The notes under the pieces: model-generated
Told to the model about the DNA's origin: nothing
The model's input: only the letters and a program-made list of their open reading frames with translations
Database searches by the model: none
Made by a program: the position numbers and the translations under genes
Assembly (NCBI RefSeq): GCF_001886715.1
Contig: NZ_CP018082.1
Span: 2,232,001-2,296,000 of the forward strand
Length of the DNA stretch: 64,000 nucleotides
From: Nocardia mangyaensis
GTDB taxonomy: Bacteria > Actinomycetota > Actinomycetes > Mycobacteriales > Mycobacteriaceae
Direction: 5' to 3'
In this document: in pieces, positions 1 to 12,755 of the stretch
How positions within the stretch are numbered: position 1 is the stretch's first letter
Layout: each line of letters starts with the position of its first letter

Positions 1-654
1 ATCGGCGCGATCATCGCGATTCCGCTGGTCCTGATTCTCGGCGCCACCTTCGGTTACCAACTACTCGACCAGGATTCGGCCGTTCTGCAGGTGCTCACCT
101 TCTTCGGTACACCCGCGGTCGCCCTGCTCATCACGGTGCTCGTGGCGTTCTACGTCCTCGGCATCCGGCGCGGGTCGACCGTGCAGGAACTGAGCACCAT
201 CACGGCCGAATCGCTCAAGCCGGTCGGCATGGTGCTGCTGGTGGTCGGGGCGGGGGCCTTCTTCGGCAAGGTCATCTCCGCCACCGGCATCGGCACCGCC
301 CTCGCCGACACCATGTCCGCGGCCGGCCTGCCGGTGATCGTGCTCGCCTACCTGATCAGCTGCGGCCTGCGCATCGCCCAGGGCTCGGCCACGGTCGCCA
401 TCGTCACCACCGGCGGCATCGTCGCGCCGCTGGTCGCCGACCAGGGCTACTCCCAGATGGCGATCGCCCTGATCGCCATGGCCATCGCCGCGGGCTCGAT
501 CATCCTCAGCCACGTCAACGACGGCGGCTTCTGGATCATCGCCAAGTACTTCAACATGACCGTGAAGCAGACCCTGCAGACCTGGACGGTGCTCGAAACC
601 ATCCTGTCGGTGGTGAGCTTCGCGGTGGCGGCGTTGCTGTTCTCGATCCTCTAG
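1..654 (+). CDS. GntP-family gluconate/proton symporter, 3' part
   Basis: C-terminal part of an inner-membrane permease of the gluconate:H+ symporter (GntP) family, which imports sugar acids such as gluconate. The frame is open from base 1 and stops with TAG at 652-654, so about 217 residues are visible of a family length near 450. The visible part is mostly hydrophobic and holds five or six membrane segments. The stretch RIAQGSATVAIVTTGG (visible residues about 124-139) and HVNDGGFW nearer the end are characteristic of this family. The N-terminal half lies outside the window. The exact substrate cannot be read from the sequence. Confidence 0.88.
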   Translation: MGAIIAIPLVLILGATFGYQLLDQDSAVLQVLTFFGTPAVALLITVLVAFYVLGIRRGSTVQELSTITAESLKPVGMVLLVVGAGAFFGKVISATGIGTALADTMSAAGLPVIVLAYLISCGLRIAQGSATVAIVTTGGIVAPLVADQGYSQMAIALIAMAIAAGSIILSHVNDGGFWIIAKYFNMTVKQTLQTWTVLETILSVVSFAVAALLFSIL

Positions 655-665
655 CGCCGAACGCG

Positions 666-704
666 CCGAGCCGGGTCGTCCCCTCAGGGATCGGCCCGGC
701 TCGG
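666..704. terminator. Hairpin between convergent genes
   Basis: CCGAGCCGGG (666-675) pairs perfectly with CCCGGCTCGG (695-704), and a further TCCC/GGGA pairing lies inside the loop. It sits between the stop of the GntP gene and the stop of the leftward TetR gene, so it can serve both strands. No T-tract follows, as is usual in actinobacteria. Confidence 0.7.
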
Positions 705-723
705 TGGGTTGTGGGCGTGGTGG

Positions 724-1287
724 TCAGCGGGAATCGCCGGTCCTGTGCAGTGCGTGCACCAAGCGGGCGAGGGCCGGGCGGGGATCGGCCGCCCGCTCGA
801 ATCCGCCGAGGCGGTGCACGACGGCACCGTCGAGGTAGTCGACGAGGATCGCGGTGTCGGCGGGCGAGATGCCGACCTGGGCCGCCATCTCGACGGCCCA
901 GTCGCGGAGGCGATGGTGTGCGCGGTGCAGTGCGTCGTGCAACGCCGGTACCGTCGGCGCCTCGCCGAACAGGGCGAGGCGGGCCCGGGTGCGGACGCGG
1001 TCGGTCGTGGTGGTGTGGGTCAGGAACAGTGCCAGCCCGTCGACGAGGTGATCGACGGTGGCCGGGGCGGGCGCTCGGTTCAGTGCCGCCCAGTCGGCGT
1101 GATCACGCTGTTCGAGGCGGTCGGCGAGCCCGCACAGCAGTGCGTCACGGGTGCGGAAATAGTTCGAGGTCGATCCCGTGGGCAGGCCTGCCGCCTCGTC
1201 CACCGCGCGATGGGTCAGCGCGCGCGAACCACGGGTGCCGAGCACCTCGATGGCGGCGTCGAGAACCCGGTCGCGGTGGGAGATCAC
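724..1287 (-). CDS. TetR/AcrR-family repressor
   Basis: DNA-binding regulator of 187 residues, the normal TetR size. The N-terminal helix-turn-helix spans about residues 10-50 (ALTHRAVDEAAGLPTGSTSNYFRTRDALL). The C-terminal half is the variable ligand-binding domain. The start is GTG at 1287, only nine bases from the first of three ACTAC-N4-GTAGT palindromes. The gene is divergent from an FAD monooxygenase, the usual arrangement in which the repressor controls itself and its neighbour. The inducer is unknown. Confidence 0.9.
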   Translation of the reverse strand: MISHRDRVLDAAIEVLGTRGSRALTHRAVDEAAGLPTGSTSNYFRTRDALLCGLADRLEQRDHADWAALNRAPAPATVDHLVDGLALFLTHTTTTDRVRTRARLALFGEAPTVPALHDALHRAHHRLRDWAVEMAAQVGISPADTAILVDYLDGAVVHRLGGFERAADPRPALARLVHALHRTGDSR

Positions 1288-1295
1288 ACGGTGAT

Positions 1296-1351
1296 ACTAC
1301 GCCCGTAGTGACGATGACTACATTTGTAGTGGCAGTCACTACGAATGTAGT
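1296..1351. promoter_or_regulatory. Three-operator array for the divergent TetR/monooxygenase pair
   Basis: Three copies of the 14-bp palindrome ACTAC-N4-GTAGT lie at 1296-1309 (ACTACGCCCGTAGT), 1317-1330 (ACTACATTTGTAGT) and 1338-1351 (ACTACGAATGTAGT). Their starts are exactly 21 bp apart, two turns of the helix, so all face the same side of the DNA. They fill the space between the TetR start (1287) and the monooxygenase leader. The inference is cooperative binding of the TetR protein at both promoters. Confidence 0.85.
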
Positions 1352-1444
1352 AGGTTTCTGATGACTTGCCGGCCGCCGACCGACCCGCTCGAACCGAGCG
1401 GCGGGAAATGCCGGGACCGGTTCGCGTCGAGGGAGGGAGTGTCG

Positions 1445-2542
1445 ATGTCCACAGCGGTGGTTGTCGGGGGCGGTATCGGCGGAATGGCCGCGGCGGTGGC
1501 GCTGCGGGCGCGGGGCTGGTCGGTGCAGGTGTATGAGCAGGCGTCGGAGATCGCCGAGGTGGGTTCGGGAATCGGGTTGTGGCCCAATGCCTTGCGTGCA
1601 CTCGATGCGCTTGGTGTAGGCACCGCGGTGCGGGACAGTGCGATAGAGGAGCAGTCGGCCGGGATTCGCGACGCGCGCGGCCGCTGGCTCTCGCGCACCG
1701 ACGCGGCCACGATGCGCCGGCGCTTCGGTGCGCCCGTGATGATCCACCGCGCCGCGCTGCTCGACATCCTGCGCGCGGAGGTGCCCGACAGTGTCGTGCG
1801 CACCGGCGTCGCGGTGGAATCGGTGGATTGCGACGGCACCGTGACCCATGCCGCGGACACCGCGACCGCTGATCTGATCGTGGGCGCCGACGGCATCCGC
1901 AGTGTGGTCCGGCGCGCGGTCTGTGGGGAGGTGTCCGCACGCTATGCCGGGTACACCGTGTGGCGCGCGGTGGTCGAGATCGACCGGCCATTGACCGAAT
2001 ACGGTGAGACCTGGGGTCGCGGAGCACGTTTCGGGATGGTCCCGCTCACCGACGGTCGTATCTACTGCTTCGCCGTCTACAACGCACCCGAACACGCCCC
2101 CGGCACGCTGGCCGAGGTCCGCGCCCGCTTCGCCGGCTGGCACGACCCGATCCCGGCCCTACTCGCCGCCGCCGACACGAACACGGTGCTGCACAACGAC
2201 GTCTACGACCTCCCCGCCCTGCCGACCTTCACCGCCGGCCGGGTCGCGCTGCTCGGCGATGCCGCCCACGCCATGACCCCGAATCTCGGCCAGGGCGCCT
2301 GCCAGGCTCTCGAAGACGCGGTCGTCCTGGCCCGGCTGGCGAACGACCCCGACGGCCTGGCCCGCTACGACCGCGAACGCCGCCCCCGCACCCAGATGAT
2401 CGCCCGCCGCTCCGCCCGGATCGGCGCCATCGGCCAGCTCTCCGCTCGCCCCCTGGTCGCCCTCCGCGACACCGCCTTGCGGCTGACCCCGCCCTCGGCC
2501 CCGTTTCGCTCCTTGGCGCCGATTCTCGACTGGACCTGCTGA
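1445..2542 (+). CDS. FAD-dependent aromatic-type monooxygenase
   Basis: Flavoprotein monooxygenase of 365 residues, of the salicylate hydroxylase/UbiH type, which hydroxylates small, often aromatic, compounds using NAD(P)H and oxygen. The FAD-binding GGGIGG motif is at residues 8-13, GADG at about 147-150, and the GDAAHAMTP flavin motif near 271. The ATG at 1445 is chosen because a purine-rich GAGGGAGGGAG site precedes it and GGGIGG then follows directly; an ATG at 1361 would add 28 residues unlike the family. It is divergent from the TetR gene, so it is probably induced by its own substrate. The substrate is not identifiable here. Confidence 0.88.
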   Translation: MSTAVVVGGGIGGMAAAVALRARGWSVQVYEQASEIAEVGSGIGLWPNALRALDALGVGTAVRDSAIEEQSAGIRDARGRWLSRTDAATMRRRFGAPVMIHRAALLDILRAEVPDSVVRTGVAVESVDCDGTVTHAADTATADLIVGADGIRSVVRRAVCGEVSARYAGYTVWRAVVEIDRPLTEYGETWGRGARFGMVPLTDGRIYCFAVYNAPEHAPGTLAEVRARFAGWHDPIPALLAAADTNTVLHNDVYDLPALPTFTAGRVALLGDAAHAMTPNLGQGACQALEDAVVLARLANDPDGLARYDRERRPRTQMIARRSARIGAIGQLSARPLVALRDTALRLTPPSAPFRSLAPILDWTC

Positions 2543-2612
2543 GCTCACCACCTCCGGATCGGTGCGGCCCGTGCTGAGGTGGGCGCACCCGCGCGGCCGG
2601 TGGAGCAACGGA

Positions 2613-3581
2613 TCAGGGGTGGTAGCGCGCGTGCATCGCCGCGGCGACCGTGGCCATCCGCGCACGGAGTTCGGGCGGGTCGAGGACTTCGATGTGGTCG
2701 CCCAGGCTCAGCAGGGCGTGGGTGAGGACCTCGTAGGACTCCGAGGGCACGGTGACCTCCACCCGGCCGGACTCGTCGGGTGGGCCCGCCGAGGCGAGCG
2801 TCTCGCCGACCGCCGCCGGGTCGATGCTCAGGCGCAGCAGCGCGAAGTGCTCGGGGGAGATCCGGCAGCGGGCGCGCACCCGCAACATCGACCGGGCGAA
2901 GTCGTCGGCGGCGCTCGCCCAGTGCGCGGCGAGGTCGAATTCGGCAGGGCGGGTGAAGGATTCGCCGGTGGCATCGGCGGTATCGATGCGGCTCGCCCGG
3001 TAGGAGCGGATATCGGTACCCTCGCGGGCCACGAGATACCAGGTGCCTGCCTTCATGACCAGGCCGAGCGGATCGATGACCCGGTCGACGGTGCGGTCGC
3101 GGCGGCGGTAACGGATCGCGAGGCGGTGGTCGTGCCAGACCGCGTCGGCGAGCGTGGCCAGGGTGGGGGTGGCGTCGGGGTGGTGGAACCAGCCGGGCAT
3201 GTCGATGTGCACGCGCTCGGCGATCCGGGTGGCACGGCCGCGCAGTTCCGGCGGCAGCGCGGCGAGCATCTTCAACTGCGCCGTCGCCAGCACGGTGCCG
3301 AGGCCGAGATCGGCGGCCGCGCCGGGCAGCCCGGCCAGCAGCACGGCGTCGGCTTCCTCGATGGTCAGGCCGGTGAGCCGGGTCCGGTAGCCGTCGACCA
3401 AGCGCACCCCACCGCCGCGCCCCGGCTCGCTGTAGACCGGCACTCCCGCCGCCGAGAGCGCTTCCACATCGCGGTACACCGTGCGCACCGACACCTCCAG
3501 CTCCCGCGCCAGCACCGTCGCGGTCGTCCCGCCGTGGGCTTGCAGCAGGAGCAGCAGCTGCACCAGCCTGCTCGCTCGCAT
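2613..3581 (-). CDS. HTH/WYL-domain transcriptional regulator (YafY type)
   Basis: Regulator of 322 residues. It has an N-terminal DeoR-like winged helix (RASRLVQLLLLLQAHGG, then ELEVSVRTVYRDVEALSAAGVPV, about residues 1-50) and a central WYL domain around the motif WYLVAREG, which binds ligands or nucleic acid. An ATG at 3581 is preferred to an upstream start at 3611, because family members begin at MRASRLVQ. It is divergent from the PPOX-family gene at 3644 with about 60 bp between them, and such WYL genes commonly control the flavoprotein next to them. No clear operator was seen. Confidence 0.88.
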   Translation of the reverse strand: MRASRLVQLLLLLQAHGGTTATVLARELEVSVRTVYRDVEALSAAGVPVYSEPGRGGGVRLVDGYRTRLTGLTIEEADAVLLAGLPGAAADLGLGTVLATAQLKMLAALPPELRGRATRIAERVHIDMPGWFHHPDATPTLATLADAVWHDHRLAIRYRRRDRTVDRVIDPLGLVMKAGTWYLVAREGTDIRSYRASRIDTADATGESFTRPAEFDLAAHWASAADDFARSMLRVRARCRISPEHFALLRLSIDPAAVGETLASAGPPDESGRVEVTVPSESYEVLTHALLSLGDHIEVLDPPELRARMATVAAAMHARYHP

Positions 3582-3643
3582 GATCTCGAGACTAGCCGCG
3601 AAACCTGACACGAGGTGACAAGTTTGCGTCGTACCGTCGAAGC

Positions 3644-4135
3644 ATGACCACTTGGAGTCAGTTCACCGAGGAAGCCCCGCGGATCTGCGCGCTGTTCCTG
3701 CGCAGGCACCAGGCCACCGGCAACCTGTGCATGCTCGGCACCGTGCGCGCCGACGGTTCCCCGCGCATCAGTCCGATCGAACCGACGATCTTCGAGGACA
3801 TGCTGGTCCTGGCCGGCATGCCGAACACCAGGAAGTTCGACGACCTCGCCCGCGACCCCCGCTTCTGCCTGCACACCGCCACCGTCGACACCATGGTCAC
3901 CGACGGCGACGCCAAACTCTTCGGCACCGTCATCGACGAACCCGACGAAGCCCTCCACGCCCGCTTCGCCCAGAAACTCTTCGATGACAAGGGCTTCGAC
4001 ATCCGCGGCATGAAATTCGACCACTTCTACCTCGCCGACCTCACCGGCGCCTCCACCGTCGAGGCCGCCGAAGACCACCTCGACATCACCGTCTGGAAAC
4101 CCGGCGCGGGCGAAACCGTCATCCGCAAGACCTGA
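3644..4135 (+). CDS. Pyridoxamine 5'-phosphate oxidase-family (FMN/F420-type) protein
   Basis: Small split-barrel flavin-binding protein of 163 residues. The stretch NLCMLGTVRADGSPRISPIEP (about 27-47) is the typical cofactor-binding strand pair of the PPOX superfamily. Members in actinobacteria bind FMN, F420 or haem and reduce or detoxify small molecules; true PNPOx activity is unlikely. It stands divergent from a WYL regulator and is followed by a large hairpin. The cofactor and substrate are not decided by the sequence. Confidence 0.85.
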   Translation: MTTWSQFTEEAPRICALFLRRHQATGNLCMLGTVRADGSPRISPIEPTIFEDMLVLAGMPNTRKFDDLARDPRFCLHTATVDTMVTDGDAKLFGTVIDEPDEALHARFAQKLFDDKGFDIRGMKFDHFYLADLTGASTVEAAEDHLDITVWKPGAGETVIRKT

Positions 4136-4144
4136 TCAGTCGAG

Positions 4145-4195
4145 CACCACGCCCTGGTGGCGGCATCGCCCGAGAGGCGCCACCACAGCGTGGTG
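4145..4195. terminator. Nested double-stem hairpin
   Basis: Outer stem CACCACGC (4145-4152) with GCGTGGTG (4188-4195), inner stem TGGTGGCG (4155-4162) with CGCCACCA (4178-4185), separated by a two-base bulge on each side. It directly follows the PPOX gene and can end its transcript. It shares two identical words, GCCCTGGTGGCG and TGGTGATCAC, with a hairpin at 31126-31190. Confidence 0.7.
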
Positions 4196-4244
4196 ATCAC
4201 GCGTCCAGCGCGGCGGCGCGGTCGGGGGTGCGGATTGTGTGACC

Positions 4245-5507
4245 ATGGGCGCCATGGAGCTGCTCGCTTCGGGTGAGGTCGATGGACCGTCGCCGATCGT
4301 GTCGCTGTTCTGGATCGCGCTCGTCGCGGTGGCGGCGCCGATCGTGTCGCGATCGCTGCGCGGGTATGTGCCGGATGTGGTGTTGCTGCTGGTCGCGGGG
4401 ACGGTGCTCGGGCCGTTCGCGCTGGGGCTGGCGGGCTCCGAGGGCGGCGTCGACCTGATCAGTGAGCTCGGGCTCGGCATGCTGTTCCTGCTGGCCGGAT
4501 ACGAACTCGATCCCCGGCTGCTGCGCGGCCGATCGGGTCGTGCCGCCTGGACGGTGTGGTTCATCTGCCTGGTCCTGGCGCTGGCCTTGGTGACCGTGCT
4601 CGCCTGGGAGACATCGGCGGGGACGAAGATCGCGGTCGCCATCGCGATGACCTCGACCGCGCTCGGCACCCTGCTGCCGATCATCAAGCAGGTCGGCGTC
4701 CTCGACCAGCCGCTGGGCCGGGCGGTGCTGGCACACGGCGCGGTGGGCGAGCTGGGACCGATCGTGGCCATGTCGGTGCTGCTCACCACCCGAGACGTGG
4801 TGTCCGCGATCGTGGTCGTGGTGCTGTTCGTGCTGGCGGCACTGTTGATCGGCGCGGTGCCCGAGCGGCTGTTCACCCGGATCCCGGACCTCGGCGGGGC
4901 ACTGGAACGCCTCGGCGGCAGCACCGCGCAGCTGCCGGTGCGCGGGGTGATCCTGCTGCTGCTCGTGCTCATGGTGCTGGCGGCGGAGTTCGATCTCGAC
5001 GTCGTGCTCGGCGCGTTCGCCGCGGGCATGATCTTGCGCAGACTCATCGCCGCCGGTCATCCGGACGTGGACAGTTCGCTGGAGGCGATCGGGTTCGGGC
5101 TGCTGATCCCGGTCTTCTTCGTGGTCTCCGGGATGAGCATCGACGTGTCGGCGGTCGCGGGCGATCCGGTCCTGTGGCTCGGCTTCGTCGCGGCGATCGC
5201 CCTGGCCCGCGGGCTGCCGGTGTGGCTGAGCGAGCGGTTCGTGCCGCACGGAAGCAACCTCGAGCATCCCCGCGAACGCGCCCAGCTGGCGCTGTACTGC
5301 GCCACCGGCCTGCCGGTCATCGTCGCGGTGACCCAGGTCGCCACCGGTGCGGGCCTGATGAGCTCCGATGTCGGCTCGACCCTCGTCGCCGCCGGTGCGA
5401 CCACCGTTCTGGTGTTTCCCCTGATCGCCCGCCTGATCGCGCCCACGGAGCCGACGACCGCCACAGAAGCCCGACCTGCTCATGAACCACCGCACAAAGG
5501 TCGGTGA
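4245..5507 (+). CDS. Cation:proton antiporter (CPA2/KefB-like)
   Basis: Polytopic membrane protein of about 420 residues with some 12-13 hydrophobic segments. It belongs to the monovalent cation:proton antiporter-2 family, which exchanges Na+ or K+ for protons. The stretches LISELGLGMLFLLAGYELD and AVGELGPIVAMSVLL match the conserved core helices. There is no C-terminal TrkA-N domain, so it is a membrane-only version. The start is uncertain: GTG 4239, ATG 4245 and ATG 4254 are all in frame and none has a strong ribosome-binding site. The end abuts decayed mobile DNA, so the last residues may have been altered by an insertion. Confidence 0.85.
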   Translation: MGAMELLASGEVDGPSPIVSLFWIALVAVAAPIVSRSLRGYVPDVVLLLVAGTVLGPFALGLAGSEGGVDLISELGLGMLFLLAGYELDPRLLRGRSGRAAWTVWFICLVLALALVTVLAWETSAGTKIAVAIAMTSTALGTLLPIIKQVGVLDQPLGRAVLAHGAVGELGPIVAMSVLLTTRDVVSAIVVVVLFVLAALLIGAVPERLFTRIPDLGGALERLGGSTAQLPVRGVILLLLVLMVLAAEFDLDVVLGAFAAGMILRRLIAAGHPDVDSSLEAIGFGLLIPVFFVVSGMSIDVSAVAGDPVLWLGFVAAIALARGLPVWLSERFVPHGSNLEHPRERAQLALYCATGLPVIVAVTQVATGAGLMSSDVGSTLVAAGATTVLVFPLIARLIAPTEPTTATEARPAHEPPHKGR

Positions 5508-5511
5508 CGGA

Positions 5512-5637
5512 ACAACCTACAGGTGGTGGTTGCGGCAGTTCGACAACCTCGGCTACCGGTACGTGGAACTGCGCCTGGACAGCATTGTCTTCGGTGTCCC
5601 GCAGTCCCGTGACCGGCTCTACGTTGTTTATCTGGAC
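5512..5637 (+). pseudogene. DNA (cytosine-5) methyltransferase fragment
   Basis: A frame here reads NLGYRYVELRLDSIVFGVPQ followed by SRDRLYVVY. This closely matches the region around conserved motif VIII (GVPQxRxR) of Dcm-type cytosine-5 methyltransferases. The catalytic PCQ loop and the AdoMet-binding motifs are absent, and similarity fades after about 5640. It is a scrap of a methyltransferase, probably phage- or restriction-derived, left beside the integrase remnant at 6600-7204. Confidence 0.72.
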
Positions 5638-5779
5638 ACTCTTGGCCTGGTCGGGCTCGTTCGGGAGCTCGAAAAAGGGCCCGTGCTGGTTGCATCCCGG
5701 GCGTGTCGTTGTGGCGACCCACGGCGCGGACAGCTGCCTCGTCCCGGGTGGCGAGTCATACGACATCACGGCCTGCGCT

Positions 5780-6391
5780 TCAGAGGTAGTCGCGCCAGAA
5801 CGGCACGGTGGCTTGGGGCGGCCAGTCTTCGGGGTGCTCGGGCCGGGGTTCCTCGAACTCCTGGTTGATGTAGTCGAGCAGGTCGGCGCCGTAGTAGATG
5901 ATGTCCCGACCTCGCATCGACAGGACCGGGTGACCGAAGGTGGCGCGACCTGCGGGCAGAAATCTGTGCGCATAGACCGGGACCATGGTGGGCACATCGG
6001 CCAGTTGCACCCGTGCCTTGTCGACGGCTCCCTGGTTGCTGTCCGGCTGCTCGCCCCAGGCCGGTGGCCAGTGTCCGTGTTGAACGTCCTGCAGCAGGAA
6101 ATCGATCGGCCAGTTGAGCTGCCGACGGAGTTCGTCGGGATCGCCGTTGCGCCAGTCTGGCCAAGGTCTTTCCCACGCGTAGCTGGTGCCCGGTTCCTCT
6201 TCCCGTGGTTCGTGTACTGGCAGTCCGGCCGCAAGGAATGCTCGGTGGTCGTCGGCGAACTCGAATTGGTATTCGTGCTCGATGCGGTCGAACTCCGCCT
6301 CAGTCAGCCCTTGCTCGATCTGGCAGCAGCCCAGCTGCGCCAGCCGCCGCACGGCCTGTGTTCCCAACCGGAGACCTGCCTCATCGATCAC
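5780..6391 (-). CDS. SMI1/KNR4-like protein, possible immunity protein
   Basis: Soluble acidic protein of 203 residues. Its start resembles SMI1/KNR4 (SUKH) proteins: GLTEAEFDRIEHEYQFEFADDHRAF is the usual N-terminal helix pair. The motif VPVYAHRFLPAG, followed by HPVLSMRGRDIIYYG, matches a common bacterial branch. Many members neutralise secreted or phage-borne toxins. The start is GTG at 6391 with no good ribosome-binding site, and an ATG at 6425 is out of frame, so the 5' end may be damaged. No toxin partner is recognisable nearby. It lies between two mobile-DNA scraps. Confidence 0.68.
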   Translation of the reverse strand: MIDEAGLRLGTQAVRRLAQLGCCQIEQGLTEAEFDRIEHEYQFEFADDHRAFLAAGLPVHEPREEEPGTSYAWERPWPDWRNGDPDELRRQLNWPIDFLLQDVQHGHWPPAWGEQPDSNQGAVDKARVQLADVPTMVPVYAHRFLPAGRATFGHPVLSMRGRDIIYYGADLLDYINQEFEEPRPEHPEDWPPQATVPFWRDYL

Positions 6392-6430
6392 GGTGGAACC
6401 GTAGCGCGTCGGCCAGCGCCGACATGACGA

Positions 6431-6595
6431 TCACTCGTCAGCGGGTGCGTCTTCCGGTTCTCTGAGTTCTTCTAGGAGCGCGCGTAGTCGGTTGGCGGGG
6501 CGCTGGTGGCGCTCGACTTCACGGGCCCGGCCGCGGGCTGCGGCGTCGTCGGTGAGTTGTTGTTCGAGGCAGAGCCATTCGCGGAGCCGGGTAGA
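6431..6595 (-). pseudogene. Possible 3' fragment of a leftward gene
   Basis: On the minus strand the last ~50 codons before a TGA at 6431-6433 read as a charged helical tail (LTDDAAARGRAREVERHQRP, then LRALLEELREPEDAPADE). It looks like the coiled end of a real protein, but upstream the frame runs into the integrase remnant on the other strand. It may be the tail of an element gene cut by rearrangement. The family is not recognised, and this could be chance. Confidence 0.3.
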
Positions 6596-6599
6596 TGTC

Positions 6600-7204
6600 G
6601 CACTCGCAGGGGCCTTCGCCGGACGATGTTGATCGGCGATCGATGATGCTGTCGGTGACCCGGCAGACCAAGTGCCCGACTGGTGGCACGGTGTTCGCGT
6701 TGCCGAAGGGAAGTAGGACGCGGCAGGTGCCGTTGTCGAAGTGGCAGTTGCGGCGCATTGACGAGCATGTGGCAAAGTGCTCGCCCGTTTCGGTGACGCT
6801 GCCGTGGAACACGCTGGACAGGGGTGCGACGACGGTGCGGTTGTCGATTGTTCGCACAGACGAGGAGCCGTGGTACGCGAGCCGCTTTTCGGAGGGTCCG
6901 TGGGCGAAGGCGTTCGAGGCGGCGGGCTTGGCGCAGCGGCGGCAGTTGGACGGGGTGCACGCGTTGCGGCACGTGTACTGCTAGCCAGCAGTTGGCCGGG
7001 AGTGTGTCGGTGAAGGAGCTGGCCGATGCGCTGGGGCATGAGGACCCGTTGATTACCTTGAACACCTACACGCATCTGCTGTCGTCGTCGGCTCCGCGTT
7101 CGCGGTGGGCTACGGACATGTACTTCGATCCCGAGAGCGCCGGTACGGCCCCAGCACAGCCCGAGATCGACATCGTTGACGATGGGTCCGCGCAGGCGGA
7201 GTGA
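6600..7204 (+). pseudogene. Tyrosine recombinase (phage integrase), truncated and frameshifted
   Basis: C-terminal half of a site-specific tyrosine recombinase. One frame (to a stop at 6982-6984) carries PKGSRTRQVPLSKWQLRRI and ends at GVHALRHVY, which includes the box II H-x-x-R-H. The next frame, shifted by one base at about 6979, continues with ASQQLAGSVSVKELADALGH and ITLNTYTHLL, which contain the LGH box and the catalytic tyrosine. The N-terminal arm-binding domain and the box I arginine are missing. One extra base plus a lost 5' end make it inactive. No tRNA or att-like repeat was seen nearby. Confidence 0.85.
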
Positions 7205-7272
7205 CCGAGATGTGTGATTGAGCGCGTTGAGCTGCGGTTTCCTGGAAAGCAGGGCCTGTTTCGGGGCTGCTC

Positions 7273-9594
<2,322 letters not shown>

Positions 9595-9598
<4 letters not shown>

Positions 9599-10505
9599 GC
9601 CGCAGTGTGGTGCACAGCCTTTCGGCCCTGGACAAGGCGCATGTCCTGGCCGACGCGCTGCCCTGGCTGCAGAAGTTCCGCGACAAGGTCGTCGTCGTGA
9701 AGTACGGCGGCAACGCCATGATCGACGACGAACTCAAGGCCGCCTTCGCCGCCGACATGGCCTTCCTGCGCACCGTCGGCGTGCACCCGGTGGTCGTGCA
9801 CGGCGGTGGCCCGCAGATCACCGCCATGCTGAAACGGCTCGGCATGGCAGGCGAGTTCCGCGGCGGCTTCCGCGTCACCACCCCCGAGGTGATGGACGTG
9901 GTCCGGATGGTGCTGTTCGGCCAGGTCGGACGGGAACTCGTCGGCCTGATCAATGCCCACGGTCCCTACGCGGTCGGCATCTCCGGCGAGGACGCGCACC
10001 TGTTCACCGCCACCCGCCGCACCGTCACGGTCGACGGCGCGGCCACCGACATCGGCCTGGTCGGCGACGTCACCGAGGTCAACCCCGGCGCCGTGCTCGA
10101 CCTGATCGACGCCGGCCGCATCCCGGTGGTCTCCACCATCGCCCCTGACGCCGACGGCGTGGTGCACAACATCAACGCCGACACCGCGGCGGCCGCGCTG
10201 GCCGAGGGCATCGGCGCGGAGAAACTCGTCGCCCTCACCGACGTCGAGGGCCTCTACACCGACTGGCCCGACCGTTCCTCGCTGACCAGCGAGATCGACG
10301 CGGTCGCCCTCGCGGAGTTGCTGCCGCGCCTGGATGCGGGCATGGTGCCCAAGATGGAAGCCTGCCTGCGCGCGGTGCGGGGCGGGGTGCCCAGCGCCCA
10401 CGTGATCGACGGGCGCGTCCCGCACTCGGTCCTGTTGGAGCTGTTCACCGGAGAAGGAATCGGAACCATGGTGACCCCCGCCGGGTCACCGGATGGAACA
10501 CAATC

Positions 10506-10509
<4 letters not shown>
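9595..10509 (+). CDS. argB: Acetylglutamate kinase
   Basis: Phosphorylates N-acetylglutamate with ATP, the step usually inhibited by arginine. It has 304 residues. Phosphate-binding VVKYGGNAM (about 34-42) and VVHGGGPQI (about 66-74) are intact, and the C-terminal region has the ATP-site motif. The long N-terminal helix ([19 protein letters not shown]) is the type found in arginine-sensitive hexameric kinases. The start is set by the 4-bp overlap with argJ; the end overlaps argD in the same way. Confidence 0.96.
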
Positions 10510-12637
<2,128 letters not shown>

Positions 12638-12671
12638 GACCGCGAACCGGGGCCCGCGTGGAGGTCGGGCG

Positions 12672-12755
12672 ATGAGCGAGCCGAGCGAGCGGCCCGACAG
12701 CACAGCCGCCTACGCGCCCGTGCCGGAGCCGAGCGCCGGCGAGGCGCAGGCATGA
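12672..12755 (+). CDS. 27-residue ORF coupled to argR
   Basis: ATG at 12672 follows GTGGAGGTCGGGCG, a good ribosome-binding site. It encodes [20 protein letters not shown] and seven more residues, then stops with TGA at 12753-12755, which overlaps the argR ATG as ATGA. The peptide is rich in Pro, Ser, Glu and Ala, with no arginine run to suggest attenuation. It may act only to bring ribosomes to argR. It could also be a chance ORF. Confidence 0.45.
   Translation: MSEPSERPDSTAAYAPVPEPSAGEAQA

Noticed and set aside
2546..2582. Hairpin after the monooxygenase gene (CCACCTC with GAGGTGG)
   Set aside because: Only 7 bp with a loop of about 20 bases; too weak to call a terminator.
7205..7272. Attachment site or tRNA next to the integrase remnant
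   Set aside because: No tRNA-like sequence or matching direct repeat was seen on either side of 5508-7204.
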